Source of the DNA: Sordaria brevicollis
Taxonomy: Eukaryota > Ascomycota > Sordariomycetes > Sordariales > Sordariaceae
Reading direction: 5' to 3'
DNA: 64,000 nt
Assembly: GCA_033439795.1 (NCBI GenBank)
Contig: JAUTDP010000002.1
Location: 4,092,001 to 4,156,000, forward strand
This document shows positions 36,219 through 47,810 of the stretch, piece by piece. A program made the translations under genes and the position numbers. The notes beneath the pieces are model-generated. The model had not been told where the DNA came from. It did not search any database and saw only the letters and a program-made list of their open reading frames with translations. Each line of letters opens with the position of its first letter. Positions within the stretch are counted from its first letter, which is position 1.

Positions 36219-37601
36219 TTAGAGCTGCTTGCCAAGGCGCTCGTCTCTCATATTGCGGAACATATCCATAACACCGGTGTAAACGACCAGGAGGATACCA
36301 CCACCGGGGCCGAGTCTGAGGACCTTGGGGATAAAGCCCTTGTAGAGGGCACCGAAGCCTTCCTCCTTGAAGACGGTCAGGACGGCGGGCCAGGCCCAGT
36401 TGTACTTGGGCACCTGGCCGGGCACCTTGATGGTGTTCTGGATACGGCTCTTGACGACGTCCATGGGGGTGTTGAAGAGGGTACCGACAGTACCACCAAT
36501 GGTACCCGCAATGATGTCATTGATGGTCTGGCCCTTCTTGGTCTCGGCCTTGGGGATGAGCTGGCGGACCTGGAAGATGCAGCCAAAGTAACCGGCGTTC
36601 CAGAGGATGTGGCGCCAGAGGGTGGACTCGAGACCGTTGTACATGGCGAGGAGACCCTCGTTGCGGACGGTCTTGACGACGACGTCGACCATGCCGTTGT
36701 ACTTACCGGCCGAGGCCTTGTCTTGGAGACGGATCTTGACGAGCTCGAAGGGGACGACGATGAAGGACTCGGTGGCACCGGCGGAGGCACCGGTAAGGAC
36801 GGACAGACTCTGGGTCATCTGCTGCTGGCCGAAGAGGTCGCGGTAGAATTTGCCCCACTTGTCGTTGGCGGCGAACTTGGTGGCACGCTTGGGAGCCTCC
36901 ATCAAGATGGGGGCAGTGATGCCGCGGTAAAGGCGGGAGGGACTGTTGGGAAGAACCGTGTCAACTCATGCCCCACACCCCGAGTTCTCTGGGACAGAAA
37001 ACATACCCCTCGTTCTTGACAATCTTCTTGAAGCAGTCAAGCATGCCATTGTAGTGGTCGACGCCCGGGGTGGGCTTGCCGGTCTGAAGTTGGCTGGTGG
37101 TGTATCTGGTTAGTATCGGGCGAAGCGCATTTGGCGGGGTGGCCGCAATAGGTATTCGACATGTTGTCGAGATATGGCTGGTGGTTGCGCTCACATTCTG
37201 GTCTTCAGGACATCAAGAGGATACCTGTTTTGAGAGTATATGTTAGTCACCGGAGGCTAATTGGAAGAGCACGCGACCACTTTGAGCACCAGCAGCTGGG
37301 GATATGAGAGACGTACATAACCAAAATCTAAAAGAGACGGGCGCAAGGTTCTGGTTAGTTACACAACGCCATCGGACGGTTCGGGTTCAATTTCGGGGGG
37401 AACATGCTTCGGAGACACCAGCGATGGCACCTAACACAAGAATTCACGGTTAGCAGTGGTCCATGGAGTTTGCGACACGAGTGTCAATTGGGCGTCGGAG
37501 CTCGTGGAAGCCTCAAAAACCGGAGGACGGAAGCAGAGGGAGGGGGACTCACCGGCCGCGAAGGTGTAGCCAAAAGGAAGGGGGGCCTTGTCGGACGCCA
37601 T
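36219..37601 (-). CDS. Mitochondrial 2-oxodicarboxylate carrier (ODC1/2-like)
   Basis: Six exons (37601-37553, 37430-37408, 37327-37317, 37224-37195, 37093-37007, 36942-36219) join to 307 aa, normal for the mitochondrial carrier family. The three repeats show the P-x-[DE]-x-x-[KR] signature: YPLDVLKTR, VPFELVKIR and TPMDVVKSR. Six membrane helices are expected in the inner membrane. The overall sequence (start MASDKAPLPFGYTFAAG, later RLYRGITAPILMEAPKRATKF and LFNTPMDVVKSRIQN) matches the oxodicarboxylate carriers, which exchange 2-oxoadipate and 2-oxoglutarate for lysine metabolism. Exon 3 is only 11 nt (ATTTTGGTTAT). The intron before it appears to use a GC donor (GAA|GCATGT). The 5' end is cut into tiny exons, while the last exon holds 80% of the protein. 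Confidence 0.92.
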
Positions 37602-39245
37602 TTTGAAAATATATATATCGAAAGAAACTTTGGGGTATCTATGCGGGCCAAGAACAAGAGATGGAAGACAACAATGTCAAGAGAAAAGAGCGCAAGCCAA
37701 AGGTGAAAAGATGGGAGGGAAAAAAAAAAACTAAAGTGTCGTCACTTGGCGGATTTGACGAGGTCGGGACGGGAACATGGCCGGACACGGGAGTCAGGGA
37801 CGGATAGCGTGCGAGTGGATAACAGACAGCCTGCCATGGCCGGGTCTGGCGGTGGTTCCTGCTTGGGTTGGGGCTGCATCTCAGCTGTTTCAGGACCTCC
37901 ACAGTGACTCTTTGCTCCCGTCCTTGGCGAACCGCTAACAAGCATCAAGACAGCGGCATCGGAGCTACCTCTACGGAGACCCTTCTTCCATCAACTATTA
38001 TAGACGGCTGCCCGAGTACCTACTCTATGGGGGTCTGTGGTCAGTTTGTTCTCAAAAATACCCTTCTTTTTAAACAACAAATCAACAATAGGGAGGCCCT
38101 TCATGGATGGAAGCAAAGAACTGATAGAAGCTCCATTGAGCCGCGGTGTCCGAGTAATGGCACTAGCGGTGACTGTGACAGTTGTAGATCCTCTTTTTTC
38201 CACTTGTTTGACATGTGCTTTCCACTTTCTAGGGTCAGGAGGGTGCTGAGCACGAACCTCTACGGATACATGACAGCAACTGGCGGGGCTTTATAATTGG
38301 GGACCATCCCGTCCGTCCATGTCATCCCACCTAGTGTAGGTAGGTTCCTCTGTTCTGGCGATCATGGACAGACAACACGGTACATACTGTACAACCTCAA
38401 GTTGCCTCAGCCGTAAATGTACGTGTACTTCCCACCAAAGGCTCGCAAGATCCAATCTGAGATCCAGTTGCATTTCATTTGTGCACAAACCTCCTCTCAT
38501 AGGAGGGCTTCAAGCTCCGGACCAGGCTCGGACTTCATGTTACCTCTACCTTATGTGAAACACGCAGACAGGCAGATAATGGAGGGGAACTCTGCTCCCT
38601 TATCTTATCTGTCATCCCGTCGATGACCCATGAGTGTAAATCTAGAGCCGTGATTGGTCTATTCGGCCATGTCAAGGCGGGGCTGCTACCTTCAACTTTA
38701 GCATTGTATGGTGGCCTTGCCGTTCACAGTGGCCCAGTGAATCCATGACAGTGACACTGTCACCAGTTGGCGACGACTTCTGGCTTGAAGGCAAGATCCG
38801 GATCTTACCTTCCATTTACTATACAGCCGAATCGGCCTACCTCGATCCTTACTTTACCTTGTCTCGCTCACTCATCCGCTCCCGCCACCTACGGGATCTC
38901 CAACTTCAACTTCTTTCTACTACCTACCTATGTACCAGCCAGAAACAACCTGTACTTTGCTACCTAGCTTCCAGGTCGCCGCCCCTGAGAAACACAAGAA
39001 CCCGTCCGACCGTTCAAATCCCATCTGTCGCCACTCTCCCCAAAACCTGTGACAGAAAAATCGCGACACACTCTCACACACGCACTGACTGGGACACCCG
39101 AAAGAGCTCGACCTTTATTTTCTCTGGTGGACGTCTTTCCTACGCTTCCTAACGCACCTTTAAACAAGCCGTGGTCCGTTGCGAATCACAGCGAGGTGCC
39201 ATCGAAGCGTGTCCGAGGGACTTCCCGCCGCCTATCCGGCTTCTA
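37602..39245. other. Divergent intergenic region
   Basis: This 1.6-kb region is shared by the divergent 5' ends of the carrier and the IBtk-like gene. It likely holds both promoters and a long leader for the latter. Frames up to about 140 codons occur but have no domain support and overlap one another. Confidence 0.55.
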
Positions 39246-42200
39246 ATGACGCAGACGCATCTCCTTTGGAAATACTACTGGGAAGACGATGTCGAAAGAT
39301 TTCGGCGCCTCCTCTCCCCCGCTGCCCACGGCCCCCAACCGGCTGGCCGGGCCAGCAACATAGCCTCGGGCTCAGCCGCCGGCGGTTCTGGCAGTCTCGG
39401 TACATCGCCTCGTCCGTCAGCCAAGACTCGAAAACAGCCTAACAACGCTCTCTCACGAGTCGATGTCAACAGTCGCGACCATGTCGGCCTTACCCTCCTT
39501 TTGCGCGCCGCCTCCTCGACAACTAAGAACGCCGTGTCGTTTGCCGAAGCCCTGATCGAACACCCTGCCATTGATATATACGCCCAAGACCCCGAGAGTG
39601 GCTGGAATGCCCTTCATCGTGCACTATATGCAGGGAATATCTCGATTGCCCGCATGCTGTTGGATAAAGAACGGAGAGACTTGACAGGCCATACAGCATC
39701 GTTTCTTCGCGTTGGACAGCTGATCAAGACCAAGGATCACGAAGGCAACAGCCCTTTCGACTTGTATAATGCGACGATCGGCGAGCGCGACTTGATAGCT
39801 CTTCGAGAACTGGCAGGCGTGCAGGACGAGGAAGATGGATCAGACAACGAAGGCGAGATGGTCGAGGAGAGAGTCTCTAGGAAATCCAAGCACGAAGCCC
39901 TTGGCGAGGACTTGTACACCTTTGGAAGCAATCGGAACCTGACGTTGGGTCTTGGAGACCAGGATGACCGTCAGTTCCCTGAGCGTGTCTACCTAGAGCG
40001 GCCGGCGCATTTGCTTCACCGATTTCACGACGAGTATCTTGAGAGTGCTGGGTTAGAAGGTTCCGCTGCCCAAGACCTGAGCGACATTCCAGCACTCGTT
40101 CTAAATCGACCCATCGTCATCGAGGATGTAGCCATGTCCAAACTTCACAGCGCCGTTCTCACGACGGACCCTGTCTCGAATCTATATGTTAGCGGTGTTG
40201 GCCGAGGTGGACGACTGGGGCTTGGAGATGAAAATACCCGCTTCAAGTTTACCCCTGTCCAAGGTCCCCTGGCCGACAAAAAGGTCATCCAGGTTGCGCT
40301 CGGACAGAACCACACCATGGCCCTGGATGAGAGCAGAGCTCTATGGACTTGGGGTAGCAATGCCCACTCCCAGTTAGGCTATACCCTTCCCGAGCCGACC
40401 AAGAAGGACGAAGACCCAATAAGCACAACACCACGGCAGGTGTTCAGCTCCTTGAAGAAAGAGAGTATCCAAGGCATCGCTGCTTCATCGATCCATTCAG
40501 TTGCCCACACCGGCATCTCGTTGTACTGCTGGGGTAAGAATGTTGGCCAGCTGGCTCTGATGGACTCGGACTCGAGGTCCCTGGAATATCAGCAGACTCC
40601 AAGGAAGGTGGCAGCTTCGCTTTTCTCATCGCCAATTGTCATGGTCTCGGCTATTGACAAGGCAACAACGGTTCTTCTACAGAACCACACAGTTTGCGTC
40701 TTTACCAGCTACGGGTACAATATTATCAAGTTCCCCTTTGCGACCATTGACACGATTGGAAATCTTTCCATGTCCAATCGTTATGAGCCAGGGAGGAGTC
40801 AGATTTCTCACATCACCTCCGGTGGAGAGACCATTGCCGCTTTGACCAGGCGCGGCGATCTCTTCACTATGCATTTGGATCACAAGATGGAAACGAACCC
40901 ATCGGCAACCTCTACCACCAATCCGTCCAAGATCAAGGGTGCTGTAACCCAACCACAGTGTATCTGGAGTGCCAGAAAGGATGGGGTACGCTCGGTTGGA
41001 GTGGGCGAGCATGGCTCGGTTATCATTAGCACCCACTCCGGAGCCGTGTGGCGCCGCATCAAGCGAGCAAAGGTCAAGGACGCCTACTCGGGCTCCTCGG
41101 AATCAAAGCGTAGCGACTTCAAGTTCCAAAGAGTCCCGTATATTACCAAGGTTGCTGCAGTTAGAGCATCGCCTTTCGGTGCCTTTGCTGCGATCCGTCG
41201 AGATTTGGATGTGATGAAGGAACAGCTTGTGGTTTCTGAACAATCTCTTTGGAGGGACGTGGCACCACTCAATCCTCTACAAGGTTTTCGGGCATCTGAG
41301 CCGAAACCAGAACTCAAGAACAAGGAGAATGTCAAATTTTGGGAAAATGAAACGCTCAAGTCCAACCTCGGATCGGTCGCATATGAAGTCCTCAAATCCC
41401 TGGACCTGGAAGAGGATTTGGAGTCGTACCTCGCAGACTGGAACCATGTTCACCAACCATTGGACGCCCTGGTATGCACCTCATCCCTTCCAGATCTTCG
41501 GATACCAGTTCACGCCTGGCTCCTCTCCGCTCGAAGTTCCGTAATTCGACATGCTCTGGCTCATTCACGGAGGGTCAACTTTGATATCCAACACGAATCA
41601 TTCACGATCAGCAAGTTGGACGGAAAGCCCTTGCTTATCTTCCAGGGCTTAGATGTGATCGCCTTGCTCAATCTCGTCCATTTCATGTACGAGGACAAGG
41701 TGATACCAGCATGGAACTTTACACGTCAAGCCCCGCCATTGGCCTACAGATATCGCCAAATTCGTCAAGAAGTTATGAGGCTTGCCACTCGCCTCAACAT
41801 GCATAATCTTGAGGCAGCGGCTCGACTGCAGGTCGACCCCAAGAAATGCATGGATGAAGATTTCCGGATAGCTATCAGGGACCGTAGCTTCTTTGGCGAC
41901 GGCGATATCCTACTTGACCTAGACGGCCAGGAAGTTGCTGTTCACAGCTCCTTTGTCTGCCAGAGATGTCCTTGGTTCCAGGTGCTCTTCCACGGACGAT
42001 CCAGGGGCATATGGCTCGCTACGCGCCGGGAAGAAGCAGAAATCCAAAACCAGAGGATCAAGATTGACCTCAAGCATATGGAACCTGGCGCGTTTGATTA
42101 CGTGCTTCGTTATCTGTATGGTGACTATGGCGTGGAGCTGTTTGGCCCCACCGTGTGTGACACGTTCGCGGATTTCCTCGACCTAGTCATGGATGTGATG

Positions 42201-44101
42201 TCCATTGCGAACTACTTGATGTTGGACAGGCTGTCGCAGATCTGCCAGACCATCATGGGCAGATTTGCTAACATTCGCAACATTGCCAACTTCCTCAATG
42301 CCATCAGCCCCTGCTCTATTACAGAGTTCAGAGACGCTGGTCTGGAGTATATCTGCTTGCAGCTGGAGTCGATGCTCGAAAACCACCTCCTCGATGAGCT
42401 AGGTGATGAGCTGCTTCTGGAGCTTGATGCGATTGTTCGCGACAACCAGGCTGCTCAGTCGCCGTTCGTGAGGAGTGGCAGATCTGAGATGCTACTTCAT
42501 GAAGCTCATCCTGAGCTTGCTCAGGACATCGATGAAGAGCGCCAAATCAGGGTCAAGGAGATTGCCTATAGAGCTTCAAGGGAAGATGATCGAAAGCTTT
42601 CTACAGCCTTCAAGGGCAAGCGTGAGAGTGGCGTTGATGATGCATTCGCGTCCACTCCTACTGCTGACAAGGTCAGAAAGGCACCCAAGGGCTCCAAGAA
42701 TGAACCGTTCGGCCTCAGTCCTGAATTGAAGCCAAAGACATCGCAAGCAGACCTCATGTTTGATATGGAAGAAGATGGTCCTGTTGCTGCTAGCACGCCC
42801 TTCGGTGCCAGGGCCGCGAAGCCCTCTACTCCGGCAGCAGATATGGACCAGTTCCCGTCGCTTGGCAGTTCTTGGAAGGGCAAGGCTCCCGTTAGGAAAG
42901 GACAATCGCCTGCCGTCGTATCACCCAGTCCTTTGCATGCGGATCCGTCACCGGCGACGAAGACTGGAGGAGCTCCATGGGCGAATGCCCCGGTTCCGGC
43001 CTCAAAGGTTGGCTTGCGGGATATCATCCAATTGGAAGCTACATCTACTCCGATGGGAGCAGGTAGGTCAGCCCTATCGGAGGGGTTGGCTGCACAGCAG
43101 CAACAGCAAACGGGCAAGGAAGGAACGTCGGCGCCAAAGGTTGCACAACCCAAGCTGTCTCAGAAGGAGAGGAAGAAACAACAACAGGAACAGGCGGCAG
43201 CTCAGGCAGCTTTGCACTTTGCCAAGGCCTCCCTTGCGAACAAGCCGGCATGGGGTGACACTGAATCGAAGGCGCCGCCTCCATGGAAGATGGTCACTGC
43301 CAACAAAGCCAAGCCAGCGCCGCTAGATGTCAAGCCTCCTGTGTCTTCTTCGCCGGTCGCAAAGCCACTAATTGCGGCCGAGACCACACCCGTCGCCCGG
43401 AGAACCGCATCGCCAGACACACGCTTTTCTGGTCAGCGGACCTCTAGCAATAGCAGTGTTCACACCGCCAACCCTAATCCCAAGCCCAAGGCCACACCTA
43501 CACCATCGTCTTCCTCAGCTCCCCGTCCTAACCCTCAACCTTCCGCCCAGCAGTTCCCAAGCCTCGGAGAGTCTGCCAGCAAACCTATTGTTCCTCACTC
43601 CAAGGTGTACATTGCTCCTACGCGCAAGGACGAGCACTTGCTGGGCTTCAGCATGGAGGAGATCATCCTGCAGCAGAAGCTCGAGCAAGAGCGGATCAAG
43701 GGCGCCGTGTCCAAGCGATCTCTACAAGAAATTCAAGAAGAGCAGGCGTTCCAAGAATGGTGGGATGCCGAGAGCAAGAGGCTACAAGAAGAGGAAGAGG
43801 AAAGAAAGAGAAAGGCCGCCGGGAAAGAGGAGAAGAAGGATAAGGGCGGCAAGTCAAGAAGTAAAGGGAGAGGCAAAGACAATACCAATGCTGCCGCGGA
43901 ACGTTCCAAGGCTGGCGCAGATGCTTCTGCCCATCATGCGAAGGGCGCAGGAAAGTCGTCGGGAGGCGGTGGTGATGCCAAGACCGGAGAACGGAAGGGT
44001 CATGAAGGGAGAGGCGGGCGAGGAAAAGGAGGGCAAGGTGGTAAGAAAGATGGGCCAGCAGTGGCTGGAAAAGGAAAGGAAGCTGCTGGTGGTGGTGGTG
44101 G

Positions 44102-44146
<45 letters not shown>

Positions 44147-44378
44147 GTCAACGTCGACGACGGCGATACCTACAGGTCCAAAGGGTCATGGTGGAGCAGC
44201 AGCAGCACAGCAACATCAAAGGAAAGCAGATGGCGGGGAAGGAAGCGGTAATTCGAGGAGAAGGGATCGTGGACGGGATCGAGGGAGAGGAGGACGAGAT
44301 GCCACGCAAGTTGCTGGCGCTGGTTCGACTCCCACCGGTCCCACCACGGGTCCCGCCATCCCGGCTGCTGGGAGGTAG
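39246..44378 (+). CDS. Ankyrin/RCC1/double-BTB protein (IBtk/Btb1-like)
   Basis: A single exon of 1,710 aa from the first ATG (MTQTHLLWKYYW). The frame is open further up only through a GTG. Domains in order: ankyrin repeats (about 70-145, with GLTLLLRAASS and GWNALHRALYAGNISIARMLL); RCC1 repeats (about 222-440, e.g. YTFGSNRNLTLGLGD, LWTWGSNAHSQLGY, LYCWGKNVGQLAL); a first BTB (about 740-830); and a second BTB (about 886-1000, GDILLDLDGQEVAVHSSFVCQRCPWF). A long disordered tail follows, with a coiled-coil charged segment (about 1450-1540) and a 14-Ala run. This order is that of human IBtk and fission-yeast Btb1, which serve as substrate adaptors for cullin-3 ubiquitin ligases. The highly basic Gly/Lys/Arg-rich C-terminus is unlike IBtk and could bind RNA. 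The family is sure; the substrate is unknown. Confidence 0.9.
44088..44147 (+). repeat. Coding trinucleotide tracts (GGT)5 and GCN x14
   Basis: Five GGT codons (44,088-44,102), one ACT, then 14 alanine codons (44,106-44,147, nearly all GCT) near the end of the IBtk-like protein. The purity of the tract suggests length variation between strains. Confidence 0.9.
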
Positions 44379-45780
44379 TGTTGGGCTTTCGTGAACGGGG
44401 AGCCCTGCAGAGAAGGATTGATAGGGTAATATGGCCAGGCAGAAGCCTGAGAAGGGAACAAGGGACACGGGCAGCATTTGGCATATTGGCATGGACAAGA
44501 TATGGTGTTGTTTTTTTTTTCTTTGGATATCGGTTGTCGTGAAACTTATAAGGCTGCATATACACTAGCACGGATGAGAAGAGATGGAAAATGCATCGCT
44601 GCTCCGCTAATGCTGCTACTGCCTATCACAGCTCGCTGGCTGCAACTTTGCTCGTGTACCGATATTGTAATCTGTAGTGTTTCGGCATGTTATGTGGCAT
44701 ATCGTGATACGATAGTGAAATCTTTGATAGAGGTAAGTAACAGCCAACGTTTTGGGTAATCTTGCGTTTCAGCGACCAAGTCGACGAATTCCAACCACCG
44801 TCGATTTTTGTACAGATCGATGTTGATGATTCGACGGGCGTTATCTCCGACTGTAAGCCCATTCATGTGTCGTTCTTTTTCTCCACGTGTTGAAATATGT
44901 TGCAGGTGTTGCAGCCTAACTTTCTTGTCCTGTCATGTCATGGAAAGCAGTTGGATTAAGCTAGGCAGAATGATGGGTGAAGTTTCGGTATTTGGGAATT
45001 TATTGAGCACGAAGCATGCACAGCGATATCAACATCAACTACACCTTCTCAACCTTGTGCCACCAATCTTGAGAGCAATGGTTCACAAGCCACAACCGTT
45101 CGCCGCCCCAGACTATAATAGTGATTTAGCAACAGTTTCACCACACTCAATTTGCACATTCATAGTTCGAGACTCGAACGATTACACAGGGGCAACGTAA
45201 CCAAGTCTTCTCTATGTGTGTGTGTGCGATATCGGTGAGGCGAACACTTCCGTTTATAAAGATTGTGCATAAAACTCGAGGCTGTCAATGGTACACTGCA
45301 CCTGGTGCATGTTCCTAACTGCACATCTACCTCTAGGCTTCAACGGGCTGTTGGTTCGATGGCTGCGTAGGCAGGTAGGTAGAGGTAGCTAGGCAGCTTC
45401 GCTTTCTGCCTTCTGTGTCTCAAGGCAGATACTAGGTACCAAATATTGCATTGCAGATGTGCTGTCGGGTCCGGTGAGGGGCATGGCTGTTTGTGATATC
45501 TTGATTTAACGACAACAAAGAAGGAGGGGAAGGAAGTACGTGTAGCGTAGAAAGAAACGAAACAAAGAGAGAAGAGAAGGCTTCCACTGCGCTTCCAAAG
45601 AAGGCTTCAGACAAAGTGTGATGGGAAGATTTGAAGGTTAAGTCATCAGTCTTGGCTTTGTCGATCCTAGCATTGTTCGTTTTGACGGCCAGATAGGATA
45701 GGATACAGTAGGATGTTGATCGGACCTGCAGCAGTACATACGGTAGACTTGAAGAGGTAGCAGCAGCAAGGCAGCCTTAT

Positions 45781-45808
45781 CACCGCACCGCACCGCACCG
45801 CACCGCAC
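45781..45808 (+). repeat. (CACCG)5 minisatellite
   Basis: Five perfect tandem copies of CACCG plus CAC, intergenic. It is simple sequence with no evident function. Confidence 0.9.
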
Positions 45809-47144
45809 AGCGCATGGAATGTATAGGGCGACGTCGAAACAGATGGATATGGTTGCATCATCTCTATTGTCTTTTTTTGTGATATCTTTCTCGGTTTCTC
45901 GTAGGTTTGCCTATTTTCTTCTCCAAAAGGAGACTTCATGCAGTCGATCAAGAAAGTGACGGCGCATGAGTAGTGTGGGCGAACCATGAACGGAAAGAGC
46001 CATCGGAATGCTGGATAAGCGAGCTTCATTTCCAGTTTCCATGCTCTGGACTCTATCTTGACCGTCAGGCCCGAACAGGTGTGCTGTCGATGACTCGATG
46101 ACGAAAGATAAGTTGGTGATCACGAGGCGGTCCTGGCATGCCTACCTACTGTTACTGTGTACTGCCGGGAGTGATTGGAGGTTGGCGTCTACTTGTACTT
46201 GGAGGTAGAGGTTGCGATAACCAGGGACTCTTACAACACGTCGGAGGCCGGACTGCGTAGAACAGCCAGGCATTCCGCCTTTACTCTCCACTCTGTCTGA
46301 AAGTTGTCCAAGTGCCTATTCCCATAATGGTACACTGCTTGATCAAACAGACAAGGAACTTCCCTTCGAAGCAAAAGAAAGGCGGACTGCGATGTACGGC
46401 AGTCAACCGAGACACGCTCGTCCGGGTGGGAAGGAAGCGGAAGCGCAAGTCACAAGGGACACAAGCGACCTTGTTAGTGATAGTGTGTTATCGGCAGTCA
46501 CCAGGAACCTGGTTGCCAACGGCAAGGCCCGCACCTGGACAGCGTCATCTGAGATCTTTTTTGCCGCCTCTTTTTGTGTTGTTCCTGGTTTTTGGTCTGA
46601 GACATGGTCACTAGAGTTTAAAATATTAATGACTGACAGGAAATGCGAATATCGAAGCTTGACACGACGTTTGATGGCGTGCTCGGAAGAGAGTAACACA
46701 TTAACAGAACAAGGACAGTGTTGGCGGTGAGCTATCCAGACAGTGAGCACTAACAAAGCTTCAACCCCCCATGCCACTGCACCTGCACGCAGCCATTTTG
46801 CTCCACTCGGTCGCGGGAGTGTGCCGGATGACTGCCAATCATTGGCCCACTGATTGGTGTTTTCCGGAGCCGCCACGACGAACCCTGAAACCCCGGACCT
46901 GCCTCACCTGCACTGGAACAACCACTCTACACGCTTCTCTGACGCGCTGGAGATGGTGCAGATGCACGTGCTCTGCTAGCAATGACCATCCTCGAGCTGG
47001 GCTTGTAATAAGGATGTCTGTTATAGTCTGTTAAAGCCGTTGTTCCGCGATATCACGAGTGTTGTCGCCCGCTAGGTCCTGCTCGACAGTGACTGTGACA
47101 GTCTGACAGTCACCGCCAACCAAGTCCCTCATCCCGTCTGGGCT

Positions 47145-47187
47145 AGAGGTAGAGGTACTGTCGACTTGGATCCCTACCTCTACCTCT
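47145..47187. repeat. Perfect 13-bp inverted repeat with 17-nt loop
   Basis: The arm AGAGGTAGAGGTA (47,145-47,157) is exactly complementary to TACCTCTACCTCT (47,175-47,187). It lies about 620 bp upstream of the Atg13 start codon. A second, shorter hairpin (GTGACTGT 47,089-47,096 against ACAGTCAC 47,105-47,112) lies just upstream. Both could form cruciforms or RNA hairpins if transcribed. Confidence 0.85.
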
Positions 47188-47410
47188 GATGAATCCACAC
47201 CTCCCATCCATCCATCATTTCTCTCGACTTCCTTCTTCTCCTCTTCTTTCCTCCTCCCCCCTACATTTGACATCGGCCTCTCAGATTCTGCCTTGTGGCA
47301 CGGCCCGAACAGACCCATCACGCACCTTTGTGCTGTTTCTTCCCAACCTCCATTTTGCTAGACTATAGATTTCATCCCCTTCAGTTTGGTTGTCTCCCAT
47401 TGTCTTCCTT

Positions 47411-47455
47411 CTCTCCAGTCTTGTCCTGTCCTGTCTTGTCCTGCCTTGTCTTGTC
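47411..47455 (+). repeat. Pentanucleotide TTGTC/CTGTC tract
   Basis: Imperfect tandem five-base units of the type TTGTC and CTGTC, giving a pyrimidine-rich strand in the leader or promoter of atg13. Simple-sequence repeat. Confidence 0.7.
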
Positions 47456-47810
47456 TGCCTTATCCGACTGATCGACCGATAACAAACGATGGATGCAAAG
47501 GTCCGCTGGCCACGCCCTTCCCCGTACATCCTCTAGACACTCGCATATTCCCGACGCAGCTCTCGACGCAATCAATTCCCTTTCTTTCATCCCGACTGCT
47601 ATTCAGCCCATCTTCCTCCCGTAGAGGTATTGAACACGCCTTCCATCTGCGCTCGCTTTGACAGACACGGCAGCCTCGCGAACATCGTTATCAGTCACAT
47701 ACATCCGGAGCCGGGGCTTGGCGCCCGTGTCAAGCATCCCACGCAACGCCGCTCATTGACATTGACATCACTTATACATACCCGCCTGCTGGCGACATCC
47801 GCCATCCATA

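Larger units (their letters stand above)
44379..47810. other. Long intergenic region upstream of atg13
   Basis: This 3.4-kb region lies between the IBtk-like and Atg13 genes, both on the plus strand. No frame has domain support (longest about 157 codons). It contains a CACCG minisatellite, a perfect 13-bp inverted repeat and a pentanucleotide pyrimidine-rich tract (separate entries). The last 700 bp are CT-rich as in many Neurospora promoters and leaders. Confidence 0.55.

Noticed and set aside
39171..39245. Extension of the IBtk-like protein upstream of ATG 39246
   Set aside because: It would start at a GTG; the first ATG gives the normal N-terminus MTQTHLLWKYYW.
42566..43153. 195-codon minus-strand frame inside the IBtk-like gene
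   Set aside because: Antisense shadow of the Pro/Ala/Ser-rich part of a convincing 1,710-codon exon; no domain.
43372..44394. 340-codon plus-strand frame overlapping the end of the IBtk-like gene
   Set aside because: Alternative frame of the same low-complexity DNA, with Leu and Arg runs created by the GCT and AGG repeats.
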